Assembly (NCBI RefSeq): GCF_010183535.1
Contig: NC_071331.1
Span: forward strand, 4,402,001 to 4,466,000
Direction: 5' to 3'
DNA: 64,000 nucleotides
Origin: Caenorhabditis remanei
Lineage: Eukaryota; Nematoda; Chromadorea; Rhabditida; Rhabditidae
The position numbers and the translations under genes were made by a program. The notes under the pieces were generated by a model. That model had not been told where the DNA came from, did no database searches, and saw nothing but the letters and a program-made list of their open reading frames with translations. Positions 53,718-64,000 of the stretch are shown piece by piece; position 1 is the first letter of the stretch; every line of letters begins with the position of its first letter.

Positions 53718-54040
53718 TCGTTAACTATCAAATTGTGGTTGAATGTGCAATGTGGACTGTGAATGACATGGTAACAAACTGACCTGGTCTTGAAATGTTC
53801 TTTAATTCTCATTGCTCACTCCAGTAATTGGGGAGGTTAGTTAATTTTTTTGAATCCAATTTTTTCTCTTTCGAATGAATCGTGAACACATGTTTCATTA
53901 TTTGTAGAAAAATTGCACTTGAATTAAGCATAGTTTTGTACCAAGCACACAATTTTAGGATAGGACGTTATCATTGTCATTTTGATTGGGAGCAGTAGTA
54001 GGATTCAAAGGAGTCTGTATTGTTGTTTTTTGGGATTGGA

Positions 54041-54048
54041 TGAAACAG
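54041..54048 (-). promoter_or_regulatory. 21U-RNA promoter octamer CTGTTTCA
   Basis: Exact octamer, conserved in unit 2 (57675), lost in unit 3 (TGGAACAG near 60509). Confidence 0.5.
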
Positions 54049-54085
54049 ATTGTATATCCAAGTCCAAGAGTTAAATCATTATAAC

Positions 54086-54364
54086 TTACCGTAATTACTG
54101 TATTATAACGGCACCTGTAATATAACGGCACCTGTGTTATAACGGCACCCCATCTATACTCAGAATTCATGAATGTGATCATCCCGGTGTCTTTTTTTGG
54201 TTCTGATTAGAAGCAGCGTGATTAGTAACTTCTTGATCAGCCGATAGAACTCCCAAAAAAAGTTTTTCCGGTAAATTTTAATAAGTTTCTGAAACCACAA
54301 AATTTCTCTGGGAGCCGGTTGAAAAATATAACTGCATGCCGTTATAATACAGTATTTACGGTAA
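54086..54364. mobile_element. TTACCGTAA MITE in unit 1
   Basis: TIRs TTACCGTAATTACTGTATTA and TAATACAGTATTTACGGTAA, with internal TATAACGGCACCTG repeats. Also in unit 2 (57720-57998), absent from unit 3, so it inserted before the unit 1/2 duplication. Confidence 0.75.
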
Positions 54365-54432
54365 CTGCTGTGAAGAACCATTCAATTTGAATATCACAGA
54401 CTTTTGTTAACTTTTTAAAAATTTTATAAAAA

Positions 54433-54575
54433 TGCGGTCTAAAGCGGCTGTCGCTGTCCAAAGCACGCCAGTTCGGTTTTGCCCACTGGCTCAGTTTCTC
54501 TCTTTCCAAAACCGCTGCGGACAGTGCCTCAGACAAACAGACAAACACCACTTGTCTTTTATATATAAGAATGAT
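54433..54575 (+). repeat. tRNA-derived repeat between duplication units
   Basis: Matches 49060-49209 (GCGGTCTAAAGCGGC..CTTTTATATATAAGAATGAT) and sits exactly at the junction of units 1 and 2. Confidence 0.5.
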
Positions 54576-54887
54576 GTACAATACAAGTTATCATCAAATT
54601 TTCGTGACAAATGGAAATATTTATTTTCATCCTGTTATGGTCACTACTAATTTCTCTCCACACTTTAAAAGTATTTCTCGCAAACTGAAAACAGAAAGTT
54701 AGGGTAAAATCTCATTGATTGGAAATTAACATCGAGCAAGAAATATAAAAGTGCAAAGTGAAACGCGTTGTTCAGAGAAATCTATCTGGTGCCGTGGAGC
54801 AATATATAATTTATCAATTTAAAAGATTTTCACTGTTAAACCGTGATTCTGAGTCACAGTACTTGCTGAGTGACTTTTGTAAACTCG

Positions 54888-54895
54888 CTGTTTCA
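54888..54895 (+). promoter_or_regulatory. 21U-RNA promoter octamer CTGTTTCA
   Basis: Exact octamer, sister of 51709. Confidence 0.6.
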
Positions 54896-55591
54896 CTAGT
54901 ATTGTAGGTTTTTAGACGGTTTCAAAACGATTGGTGACAAAAGATCGCTATTCTCGATTGAATGAGCACCCCATTTTGGTTGATAGAAAGTTCAGAAATG
55001 ATGGAAGTCCACTGAACTTATTATCTCACATTTAACTTTAAAAAGGTCCAAATTGAGCTCAAGAGGGTAGAGTCGCCTGAAATATTTGCCTTGTAAAAAA
55101 TTGTTCAGTTTCAAGTGGTTTATGTTTCCAAGTTCTGGATATTTCTACAATGCCACAGCTACTATACGTTGAGTGTTTTCAGTTTTATTTTCTTTTCATT
55201 GGACAATTACTGTTCCTGGTCTACCAAGCGTTTGTTTTTGTTTTAGTATTTTTCAGTGATCAAAGGAAACGGGATCATTCATAATGTTTTTTACAGTCTC
55301 ACGGTTGTTATGTAATTGAACTGAATCAATTCAATTCAATGCGCATAATGTTTTTAGAATTTTCGAAACAGAATTTTTCGGCATACCGTTTCTTGGTACT
55401 GATTAATAGTTTTTTCTTAGGCACTTTAATGATTTCTGAGTCGGTATAAATTCTTCCCACTCCCTATAACTAAATAGTTTATAGACCTGAGCTCAGCATC
55501 CTAATAAGAACTATTATCTGAATTTTGAGCCAACCATTTTTGAACAAGAGTTTTCAAAGAATAAGCATTGCTATGTACTTCTCTGAAATTA

Positions 55592-55599
55592 CTGTTTCA
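55592..55599 (+). promoter_or_regulatory. 21U-RNA promoter octamer CTGTTTCA
   Basis: Exact octamer. TA at 36 nt. Two changes abolish it in unit 1. Confidence 0.55.
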
Positions 55600-55798
55600 T
55601 AGTAAAATTTTCCTTCAATGTAGAATTCAAACAATATTATGATGCCTCTATGAAATCCGGAAAACGATAAAGTTCACAATGGAGCCATTGAATTGAGTTG
55701 ATCAAATTCAATTACATAACAACTGTGAAACTGTAAAAGAGGAATTATCTGATCAACAGAATCGTTTGAATTTGAATTGGTTTCCAAGGGATAGAACA

Positions 55799-55918
55799 TA
55801 CCGTAAAAACTGTATTTGAGGTGCATGCAACTCTATTGTTCAAAGGGTCCGTCGGAGGGCACCACTATTAGAGGGGCACTTCAAATTGAGGGGCACCTCA
55901 AATACAGTTTTTACGGTA
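55799..55918. mobile_element. Small TA-flanked MITE in unit 2
   Basis: TACCGTAAAAACTGTATTTG and CAAATACAGTTTTTACGGTA are perfect inverted ends, with TA at each edge. Absent from unit 1. Confidence 0.75.
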
Positions 55919-56584
55919 TTAGGACACGACGTGCTCTTTTTCTGAAATTACTGATTCATTATTATATTTTTTTTTTCATTAACGTAGAACATTCAGTCAG
56001 TATCGTTTTGAGAATTCGTAGATCAACAGAATCTTTTAAACTTGTCAAGTTTTCCAAAAGATAGAACATGGTTTTCATATTGAGTTATTTTTGCTGTATA
56101 ATTGAAACATTTGTATTTGTAATGGAAACGTCTTACAATTAGTGTCAGGTTTATAAAAAGTATCAAGAGTGGTGAAGATGTTTTTTGTAAGAAAAAAATA
56201 CGGATAGGAAACGGTACGTTTAAGAAAAGCATCAGGCCAATATATTTTGTGTGCTTCACAGTTTCTTCAACAGAAGAAACCAGGTAACTTTTCAGCTTAT
56301 GCAATTGACTTCCTCTGCACTAATAATTCCAACTCAACTCGTGATTTCCTGAACTAGAATCTATAAACATTACTGTTACACAGTCTCGACTAATTGCTTC
56401 TCTGTCCGTGATCCATTGATGCATCTGTACTGGAATTATATCTACTGAAAGTTTTTTGAACACAAAGCAGAAACTTTCAGAGAACCAGAACATTTCTTCC
56501 ACACATTATTATTATACATAGTCAAAATCGTCGCAGATCGCATACATCAGAAATATCATAAAACGCTTTTATTCAAAAAATAAT

Positions 56585-56592
56585 TGAAACAG
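56585..56592 (-). promoter_or_regulatory. 21U-RNA promoter octamer CTGTTTCA
   Basis: Exact octamer, sister of 52979. Confidence 0.55.
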
Positions 56593-57674
56593 TTTTTTAA
56601 TGTTTCACTCGCTGCATTTTTTTTCTTCAAACGAACGTTTTTCAATAGAATTCCAGTACACAATTCTAGATATTGAGTGCTACTAGTCATTTTCGTGCTG
56701 TTGTGTTCACTCTATGTGTACGTGGATGTCATACTTCTTATTCTGACCCGGATTTAGGAAATAATTTTTGAGAACAGTATTTGTATTTGATTGTAGGTAG
56801 TAAACCTGGTCCTGATGAGAGCCATGTTGCCAAAATGTTGACTAAATAAAATACTGCGCTCAAAAATTGTTTTCAAAAAGCGGGAGCGTTAATTCGAAAA
56901 ATCCAATAAAACTGTAGGCACATAACCACTTCGGTTTCAAGATCTCTGTGAAACTTAATTGATTTTCGACAAATCCGCTTCCAGAATTTTTCATGGCACT
57001 TTTGAATTGATACATTAATTTATGTTCTTTAACAATCGTATATTCTAAGAAAACATCCGGTTCACTGGAAACCGGGAGCTTTCTAAATGTTTGCTGTTTT
57101 CAACAAACAACAAGCAGCTCGATGAAAAGGTTGAGCAGTCAATGACACATTTTTTTAAATTTGTGACGTTTGCTAGAGTATGTTCCCAGTCCCACTCGAA
57201 ATACACGATAATCAAAACGTTCCTCCAGTTTCAGCATTGGTTCTTCATTTCTGGGCTCATCGAATGATCTCATATCCAAAAAGTGGTAGGAGACCAATCA
57301 ATAAACCAGAACCAAGTTTCTTTGGTTGTGGAAATGATAACGCTAAAACAGTCATTAACTATCAAATTGTGGTTGAACGTGCAATGTGAACTGTGAATGA
57401 CATGGTAACAAACTGACCTGGTCTTGAAATGTTCTTTAATTCTCATTGCTCACTCCAGTAATTGGGGAGGTTAGTTAATTTTTTTGAATCCAATTTTTTC
57501 TCTTTCGAATGAATCGTGAACACATGTTTCATTATTTGTAGAAAAATTGCACTTGAATTAAGCATAGTTTTGTACCAAGCACACAATTTTAGGATAGGAC
57601 GTTATCATTGTCATTTTGATTGGGAGCAGTAGTAGGATTCAAAGGAGTCTGTATTGTTGTTTTTTGGGATTGGA

Positions 57675-57682
57675 TGAAACAG
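57675..57682 (-). promoter_or_regulatory. 21U-RNA promoter octamer CTGTTTCA
   Basis: Exact octamer, sister of 54041. Confidence 0.5.
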
Positions 57683-57719
57683 ATTGTATATCCAAGTCCA
57701 AGAGTTAAATCATTATAAC

Positions 57720-57998
57720 TTACCGTAATTACTGTATTATAACGGCACCTGTAATATAACGGCACCTGTGTTATAACGGCACCCCATCTATACTCAGAAT
57801 TCATGAATGTGATCATCCCGGTGTCTTTTTTTGGTTCTGATTAGAAGCAGCGTGATTAGTAACTTCTTGATCAGCCGATAGAACTCCCAAAAAAAGTTTT
57901 TCCGGTAAATTTTAATAAGTTTCTGAAACCACAAAATTTCTCTGGGAGCCGGTTGAAAAATATAACTGCATGCCGTTATAATACAGTATTTACGGTAA
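57720..57998. mobile_element. TTACCGTAA MITE in unit 2
   Basis: Same element at the same site as 54086-54364. Confidence 0.75.
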
Positions 57999-58055
57999 CT
58001 GCTGTGAAGAACCATTCAATTTGAATATCACAGACTTTTGTTAACTTTTTAAAAA

Positions 58056-58132
58056 GCTTACTCCAGTAATTGGGAAGGTTAGTTAATTTTTTTGAATATT
58101 ATTTTTTCTCTATCGAATGAATCGGGAACACA
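58056..58132 (+). repeat. Tandem unit 3, left part
   Basis: Resembles 53817-53890 and 57451-57524 (CTCCAGTAATTGGG..GAATGAATCG) with several differences. It continues at 60355-60545 after the Helitron. Confidence 0.8.
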
Positions 58133-60354
58133 TCTTTATTTTTAACAAACGCAAACGGCTGTATGTTTGTTTGTGTGTCGCCGATCCTACCGCCTTTCCT
58201 ACTGGACCGATTTTCTTCGAATTTGGACCAAAAGATCAGAAATTTTCTCTTAATGATGCCCGAATTTTTCTTTTTTCAAAAATATCAAATTTGACGTCTT
58301 CTGGAGACGATGCCGATTTTAACAGTAGAAAGCGTGCAGAGAAGGTGTGTCCCGACAGGGTGGTAGAAACTCAAAACTACAGACTCGGTGTTTCTTGACT
58401 GCGAGAGAACGCCCAGACCGCGCGTATTTGGTGTAGCGGTCTACGCAGATGACACTCACCCATGGGGTAGTAAGTTCGTTCCCGTCAGGTTGGAAAAGTT
58501 TTTTGGTTTTTTGTTTTGATAAGAACATAGACAGCCAGTATACGGAGGTTGTAAGTAACGTTGTTATATTCGAGATCTTTACTATTAACAAACGCAAACG
58601 GCTGTATGTTTGTTTGTCTGTCGCCGATCCTACCGCCTTTCCTACTGGACCGATTTTCTTCGAATTTGGACCAATAGATCAGAAATTTTCTCTTAATGAT
58701 GCACGTCTTTTTCTTTTTTCAAAATTCTCAAAATTATGACTTCTGGATCAAAAATACTGCTTTTCAAGCCAAATTCGAAGAGAGAAAAGGGGGAGGCGGT
58801 CGGCAAAACCCGCGAAACGTCGGCTGCTCGGTTTTCTCTCCACAGAGCGGCGCCTCTTCAGTGGCGCGTGGAGAAAAAGGAACGCGCCGACCGTCCGATC
58901 TGGCAAGTTAAGCAACGTTGACTACGGTTAGTTGGTTCAACTCCGGATACGAAGTTATAGCGTTTAAATATAATTGAAATGTTTTTGTCATCTCTTTTTT
59001 CATTTCTAATGTGGCCGGTTGTTGCATACTCCGTCTTTTTTAATTATTAATAAACACAGATTCGGTGTATTTGTGTGACTGTCGCCGATCCTACCGCCCT
59101 CCTTACTGAACTGATTTTTTCTAACTGGAACCAAAATTTTCACCACTTGATGCCCGTCCTTTTTTTATTCTCAAAATTACGTGTTCTGAGACATAAACCC
59201 TGTTAAAAAATGAGGGAATCGACACGGAAAACTGAGGAGACGGTCGGCGTATTTGAGACGAGTCACTAGAATGTATCTCTAGGTGTCCAAGTGACTTTAA
59301 AATCAGTCCCCACTATTTTAACTTATGAATAAAACCGTAGTAGTAGTAAAAGGTAATCAAGGTCTTTGTCAGTTCCAGAATTTTTATAACCAGTCGATCG
59401 TTTGGGTAACGACGACGCGCTGACGCATAGTTAGTTGGTTTGAAGCAATTTGACGACATAAGAGATTTTTTGTTATTATAACATTCAGAAAAAAGGATTC
59501 CGAAAGTGTTGTTTTTTCCGGATTGATTTACGTCATAAAAAGATACGGTCCGTTTTCTAAAAAATGACGACGTGAAAGATCTTTTGATATCATGGGTAGT
59601 GACCGCAATGAATGAGGGCGGAGTTATTAATTTTCTTCTCTTGGGGAGATTATTGAAATGTTTGGCTGGCTGTCGTGAGTGCCCACACTAAAAACAAGGA
59701 TTCAATGAAAACACATTCGTTTTACCCAAATTTTTAGAAAAATCCGTTTTCGTATTGTCGGTTTTTTTTGGGGACGTCTTAACTAGATCCTCTGGGAAAC
59801 TAATGTGGAACTTTAGATATTTGAAGTTTTATCTCAAAATGTGCTGAAAATCATTCAATAATTCCATTTGAATTTCAAAAAATCAGGTCAGAAATAGGTT
59901 TTCCTATGCTTGGAGTTTTTGATCAAAGGGTTTTTGTTTCGAATTTTCCCAATTTTTGCAAAAATTTGATTGAACGTGAAAACAGAAAATATGTTTTGCG
60001 TGGTCAGGAAAACGAAAGAATTCCCCAAGAGAATTTCAGTGGAAGCCATGGATCACAAAAAACCTGTAACTTCAAAAAGTCTGAACGTTTTTGAAAAAAA
60101 AACTGGGAATCCACTTCTATTCACTTTTTTACTCTTACTCTTTCTATTTGCCTGAAAAAGAGGTCAGGTTAAAAATTGTAATGAAATATTGATTTTTTTT
60201 TAAATATTGCAGTCTCTAATCCTAGGATTCAGAAAAAAATAGAGGATTCCAAACGTATCGTCTGTTTTCGGTTCAATTCCGAACAACAGTAACATCTAGA
60301 AGGGTGGTGTTGAGAAGGAGGTTTAGTCGCCGTTAGGCGACGTGAACCGACTGG
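58133..60354 (+). mobile_element. Non-autonomous Helitron, copy 3
   Basis: 5' TCTTT after an A (58132); 3' hairpin GTCGCC-GTTA-GGCGAC then CTGG (60351-60354) before T (60355). The uninterrupted target GAACACA|TGTTTCATTATTTG is present twice in the window (53884-53904 and 57518-57538), confirming both ends and the absence of a target duplication. It carries further 5'-end modules at 58576 and, more decayed, near 59038. No Rep/helicase coding. Confidence 0.9.
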
Positions 60355-60545
60355 TGTTTCATTATTTGTAGAAAAAACTGCAGCTAACTTGAAAATAAAG
60401 TTAAATCAAGGACAAAGTAGTATGAGAAGACGTTATCATTGCCATTTTTATTGATGCGTACAGTGGCAGGATTCAAAAGTGTCTGTGTTGTTAATTTTCT
60501 GGTTTTGATGGAACAGCGGCAAAGTGTTTAAACATTATAACGTCA
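60355..60545 (+). repeat. Tandem unit 3, right part
   Basis: Continues unit 3 after the Helitron (TGTTTCATTATTTGTAGAAAAA..). It lacks the TTACCGTAA MITE at CATTATAAC, and the octamer is mutated. Confidence 0.75.
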
Positions 60546-62298
60546 TCGCCGTCAAAAAGCATCTAACTTGAATAAGCTTGACTTGTGATAACTTTTAAAA
60601 AAGCAACTTATGAAAATAAAAATTATTTCCGATACTACATTAGATAATCCCAGCCAAGTTTTGAAATTACTTTGGTATAGTTTTTTGAAGAAGTAGCAAA
60701 CAACGATTGAAAACTATTAAAATTTGGAAAAAAAGACTTACACGAAACAGTTTTCATCATCAAAAATTACACACATGAAGCATTTCATTTTAATTTATTC
60801 ATATATGTATCACTCAATTCTCGTTTTCGATGAGAAACGTAGGAGGGCCCAACATATGGCCCAACAAAAAAGAATTGTCATTTGTTGTTTGCAAGTAATA
60901 ACCCGCCTGGAATACTGAAAAGCTCAATTTTGCAGAAAAAATCAGTTACAAGAAACAGTTTTCATTCTAAAAAATTTACATTCAGTAGTAATTCCATTTT
61001 TTCGTTTTCTGAATAATTCTATCAAAGAAATATAGTTTAGCTCCCAATCCACTTTTTAACGGTTACAGCCACAACTCGTGTGGAATTTTTTGAGTTTCCC
61101 ATGCTAATCTAGTATTCACACAGCGGTATTAGATTAGTAGAGAAGACGACTCTGAATAGAGTGAATTCAAAATAGAACCTTTCGGAAACTGAGAAACTCG
61201 ATAAGTTAAATGAAGAGTTGTTGTTCTGATAAATTTGAAGGGATCAACGAAGCAAACCTTTGTTGAGGAATTAATTATTGTACAGCTTTGAAAAATAAAA
61301 AAATTTCCAATTTTTTTCAATTGATTTCAGAACTAATGCGGTTTCAAGAAGCAGTAAATGGAAGTGTTTGTTACACATTTTATTCACTGTAAGTTATTTG
61401 TATGTTCTAAATCCAGAAATGCGTCATCGCTCTAATAGTGCGCCAGCAATGCCTCCACTTTGCACTTTCATTGAACCGGACGCCGTGAGCTTTCGAAGAG
61501 ATAGATTTCTTCGAAATCGGCAAAAAGCTACTAAAAAATAATCCGAGTCCAGGGTACTTCTCTTTGTTGGTCAGGGCTTACAGAACCTAAGAAAAACGGT
61601 TTCTACAAGAAATTGTTTACAGAAGGGTTGACAGTACTATTGATAAGTTCATGAAATACCTGGACAATTTTCAGATCGATATTTCAGCCAATTACAGGTC
61701 ACGTAAGCAACTTTTGAAAGTTGTTATGTAGGTTTTGAAACATGCTCTTTCGATCTGTATGGGTCGTTTTCACTGGCATTAGGGACCACTTAAAAAGTTC
61801 CCTTGTCAGCTTATTGTTTCCAACAACTATGTAAATTTCCGGATTTTTATTTTCTTCCGTTTTATAAGCCCAATATTTTCACAACACTCCTGTGTTTTCA
61901 TTCTTTGGGGAATAATCGTTGCCAGTGAAAGCGACCCTCATAACCCTTTTCACCACGACACTATACTCAAGTTCTCACTTGCTTACCGTAATTTAAGCGT
62001 GTTGATTCAAATGTTCGCTTATATTCATTTTTCATTACTCAGAGCCCGATAACCCGCGTATTTATACGTGGGAAACTGTTATAGGAATTAATATTTTGAG
62101 GCCTGCTTTAGATTTTCAAACCATTTTATTGAAAATGATTACAAGCGTCAAATCCATTAAATAAAACCGTTCCTCCAAGTTCCTAATTATTTCTGAATAA
62201 CAACAAAATGCTCGGAAGCATTTCAGATTTGAAAAATGTCTACAACAGAATTTCACAATGACTACTGAAGGATTGTCTAGGAAATTTAAAGCTCATAT

Positions 62299-62306
62299 TG
62301 AAACAG
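62299..62306 (-). promoter_or_regulatory. 21U-RNA promoter octamer CTGTTTCA
   Basis: Exact octamer. TA exactly 35 nt downstream. Confidence 0.6.
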
Positions 62307-62847
62307 TAACCAAGCACTCTTAAGTATTCTAAACATTCAATTTCAAGGTAGAAACACTAATTTTTAGCTTGATTATTCACTTTTTCTTATTTTTCAAATG
62401 TAATTTTAGATTGATTTCTTGTAATTTGAAAAGAGAAAATACCGTTGAGATCTCATTTATAGAAAGTTAACTTTTTCGAGCAAGGAATATCGAAATAGGT
62501 AACGTTTTTGGTTAATCGATCGAAAATTTCGGTATTGTCCAAAAAGTAATTGATGGTGTTGTAAAACAGGTGAAATCAGTCAGTAAGAATAATTATGTCT
62601 GTTATGCCATGATTTTGAACCTTTGGAAAAAAACCTCCAAACGCAAAATTTGTCTGTTCCATGTACATTATTAACAAACTTACATTCAACCAGAAGTTAT
62701 TAATAGTAAACTATATAATCAATTTCTTAAAATCAATATATTCAAGTTTTAGTTGTTGGATTTTCTAATTTCAAATACGTCGTAGTTCTGTAGGCATTTT
62801 GAGAAAATAACATTAGAAAAAAGACAACTAGAGTGCACATTTTTAAT

Positions 62848-62855
62848 CTGTTTCA
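62848..62855 (+). promoter_or_regulatory. 21U-RNA promoter octamer CTGTTTCA
   Basis: Exact octamer with CGTA 36 nt downstream. Confidence 0.65.
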
Positions 62856-62890
62856 TGGAATTGATGTCAAAACTAACCTGATGCTGAGCG

Positions 62891-62911
62891 TATTATATTG
62901 ATTCTATAATA
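62891..62911 (+). ncRNA. Candidate 21U-RNA
   Basis: Starts at the T of CGTA 36 nt after the octamer; begins TATTATATTG. Prediction only. Confidence 0.4.
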
Positions 62912-63341
62912 CGAAGTATGAATGCAACATTTGTGAAATAAGTTCGCTTCAATTTCAATTGTTCAAAATTAAAAAAAAATTAAGTTGAAAACTCTGTTGT
63001 CGAAGTTCCTTCAATAGCTGTAGATTTCAACACTGTTTCCTAAGATTCAGATTTTCGTTTGGTATATTTATGTGAGATGGAGTATATTTCCACATTTCTT
63101 TATACCTAATAATCTGACTAAATTTCTGACTCATCAAAATTTGGTGGAAGGAAGCGAAGTTCCCCAAACATGTCTCCTGTAAAAAGTTTTATCATTAATA
63201 GTTAGAATGTTTGGTTGTTTTTTAATTATTCTAATCACCGATTCGCTCGGGATACATCAGATTTCTTGTTCATATACAAAATCTCCAAAAAACACGACAA
63301 ACAAGCTTTAAAATACATTATGTTTAAAAATATTATGTTCA

Positions 63342-63349
63342 TGAAACAG
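63342..63349 (-). promoter_or_regulatory. 21U-RNA promoter octamer CTGTTTCA
   Basis: Exact octamer. TA at 32 nt. Confidence 0.5.
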
Positions 63350-63556
63350 TTAAGAAAGATACAACAAATATCTTTTTCGAGAATTAGAAAATTTTCACAG
63401 TTTTTCGAAACAGGAAAGTTTTGAAAGTTAACTACACTCATGAATCAATTTTTAAGAATACGATTAAAAGATGGCGCAAAACCATAATTTTATCCGGAAA
63501 CGTATTCAACCGTAAAAAAATAAACCATCATAACGCAAAAAATTCAAACAACCCAA

Positions 63557-63564
63557 CTGTTTCA
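63557..63564 (+). promoter_or_regulatory. 21U-RNA promoter octamer CTGTTTCA
   Basis: Exact octamer. TA at 32 nt; a CATT pattern fitting YRNT also ends at 32 nt. Confidence 0.5.
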
Positions 63565-63632
63565 CATTTGTTACAAGAGTTTCTAGATTACTCATTAACT
63601 CATTAACAAAAGGGTGATGTTTCAAGAGTAGG

Positions 63633-64000
63633 TGTCGCGCCCGTAATAAGCTTTATTACAATCGCGACCCTTGCTCGACTCTTCTACAAATCGTCTCTCA
63701 ATCAGATGTTTCGTAATTCCTTTGGAATTACGCCCAACAAGCGTCTTCACAACTTGTGCTTCTTATTCCCCAGCTCTTGTGCACAAATCACCTAACTACT
63801 GGCTTCATTCTTCCCTCTAAAAGTCAATCAATCGAGGACGAGAAATGTCACGCGATGCAAACGCGCCCCACCGGACGATGACTTCACAAAGTTCTATTCG
63901 ACCTCGCGTGGCGCGAAACTCATCATTTCTAATTCTCTCGTTTCCCCCCACTATTTCTCGTCGACTGTTCGAGAAGCTTTTCTCTTCCCCCGCGAAAGCT
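63633..64000. mobile_element. Possible start of a mobile element, cut by the window end
   Basis: Composition changes abruptly at TGTCGCGCCCG to CG-rich, pyrimidine-biased sequence (CTCTCGTTTCCCCCC, TCTTCCCCCGCG) unlike the preceding AT-rich DNA. A 5' LTR starting with TG is one explanation. Without the other end this cannot be confirmed. Confidence 0.3.

Larger units (their letters stand above)
51403..54420 (+). repeat. Tandem segmental duplication, unit 1
   Basis: About 3.0 kb, matching 54584-58055 in order with small indels. Octamers at 51709, 52979, 53710 and 54041; the site matching 55592 is mutated here (CAGTTTCG near 52412). Confidence 0.85.
54584..58055 (+). repeat. Tandem segmental duplication, unit 2
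   Basis: About 3.5 kb. The final ~650 bp (57400-58050) are almost identical to 53765-54415, while the earlier part is more diverged, suggesting gene conversion or a second event. Extra sequence includes a MITE at 55799-55918. Confidence 0.85.
60546..63632. other. AT-rich stretch with four piRNA-type promoters
   Basis: No supported protein gene. Octamers at 62299, 62848, 63342 and 63557; CGAAACAG variants near 60744 and 63405. An inverted pair GGGTCGTTTTCACTGGCA / TGCCAGTGAAAGCGACCC (about 61761-61938) suggests one small MITE. The segment at about 62400-62500 resembles the start of the 51.4 kb unit. Confidence 0.45.

Noticed and set aside
58117..58739. Frames with KRLYVCLSVADP..FPTGPIFFEF, also at 31.3 kb
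   Set aside because: They translate the conserved Helitron 5' end; identity follows DNA homology in several frames with no sign of coding constraint.

Overview
The window looks like a piece of a Caenorhabditis-type nematode chromosome. It is AT-rich, introns are short (many 45-90 nt) with TTTCAG-type acceptors, and MITEs, palindromic transposons and Helitrons are dense. Conventional genes are very sparse. I find two spliced protein-coding genes, both on the minus strand. One is a secreted DSL-family Notch ligand (2132-3357). The other is urocanate hydratase (36028-39886, 8 exons, 670 aa). A broken partial copy of urocanate hydratase lies at 23445-25545.

The dominant signal is the octamer CTGTTTCA. 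It is the core of the upstream promoter motif of nematode type I piRNA (21U-RNA) genes. By eye I count about 40 exact copies on both strands, against roughly 2-3 expected from base composition. Several have a CGTA or TA 33-37 nt after the octamer, where the first U of a 21U-RNA is expected. The 'empty' AT-rich DNA is therefore best read as a 21U-RNA gene cluster. Urocanate hydratase lies, to my recollection, on C. elegans chromosome IV, which also carries the main 21U clusters; this would be consistent. The cluster has grown by segmental and tandem duplication (1.4-2.05, 13.3-15.4, 34.4-35.7, 40.1-43.8, 51.4-58.1 kb, and 25.6-27.8 versus 46.8-48.4 kb). The octamer is often intact in one copy and mutated in its sister.

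Mobile DNA by region: 3.5-4.4 kb, TA-flanked element with CTGTTGCA repeats (second partial copy 47.4-47.7 kb). 5.29-10.65 kb, gag-only LTR retrotransposon with five structured hairpins in its leader. 10.75-11.53, 41.95-43.57 and 45.26-46.40 kb, three nearly perfect giant palindromes. 18.9-21.0, 30.9-33.2 and 58.1-60.4 kb, non-autonomous Helitrons, the last with its empty site preserved twice in the same window. 26.28-26.62 kb, hAT MITE. 27.9-28.85 and 48.4-49.6 kb, an inverted pair of a GC-rich repeat family. 28.95-29.31 kb, a tRNA-Val gene split by a small foldback element. 63.63 kb to the end, a base-composition break that may be the start of another mobile element.

No CRISPR, prokaryotic operon or rRNA is present. 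All coordinates were read by eye; copy numbers and alignments are approximate.
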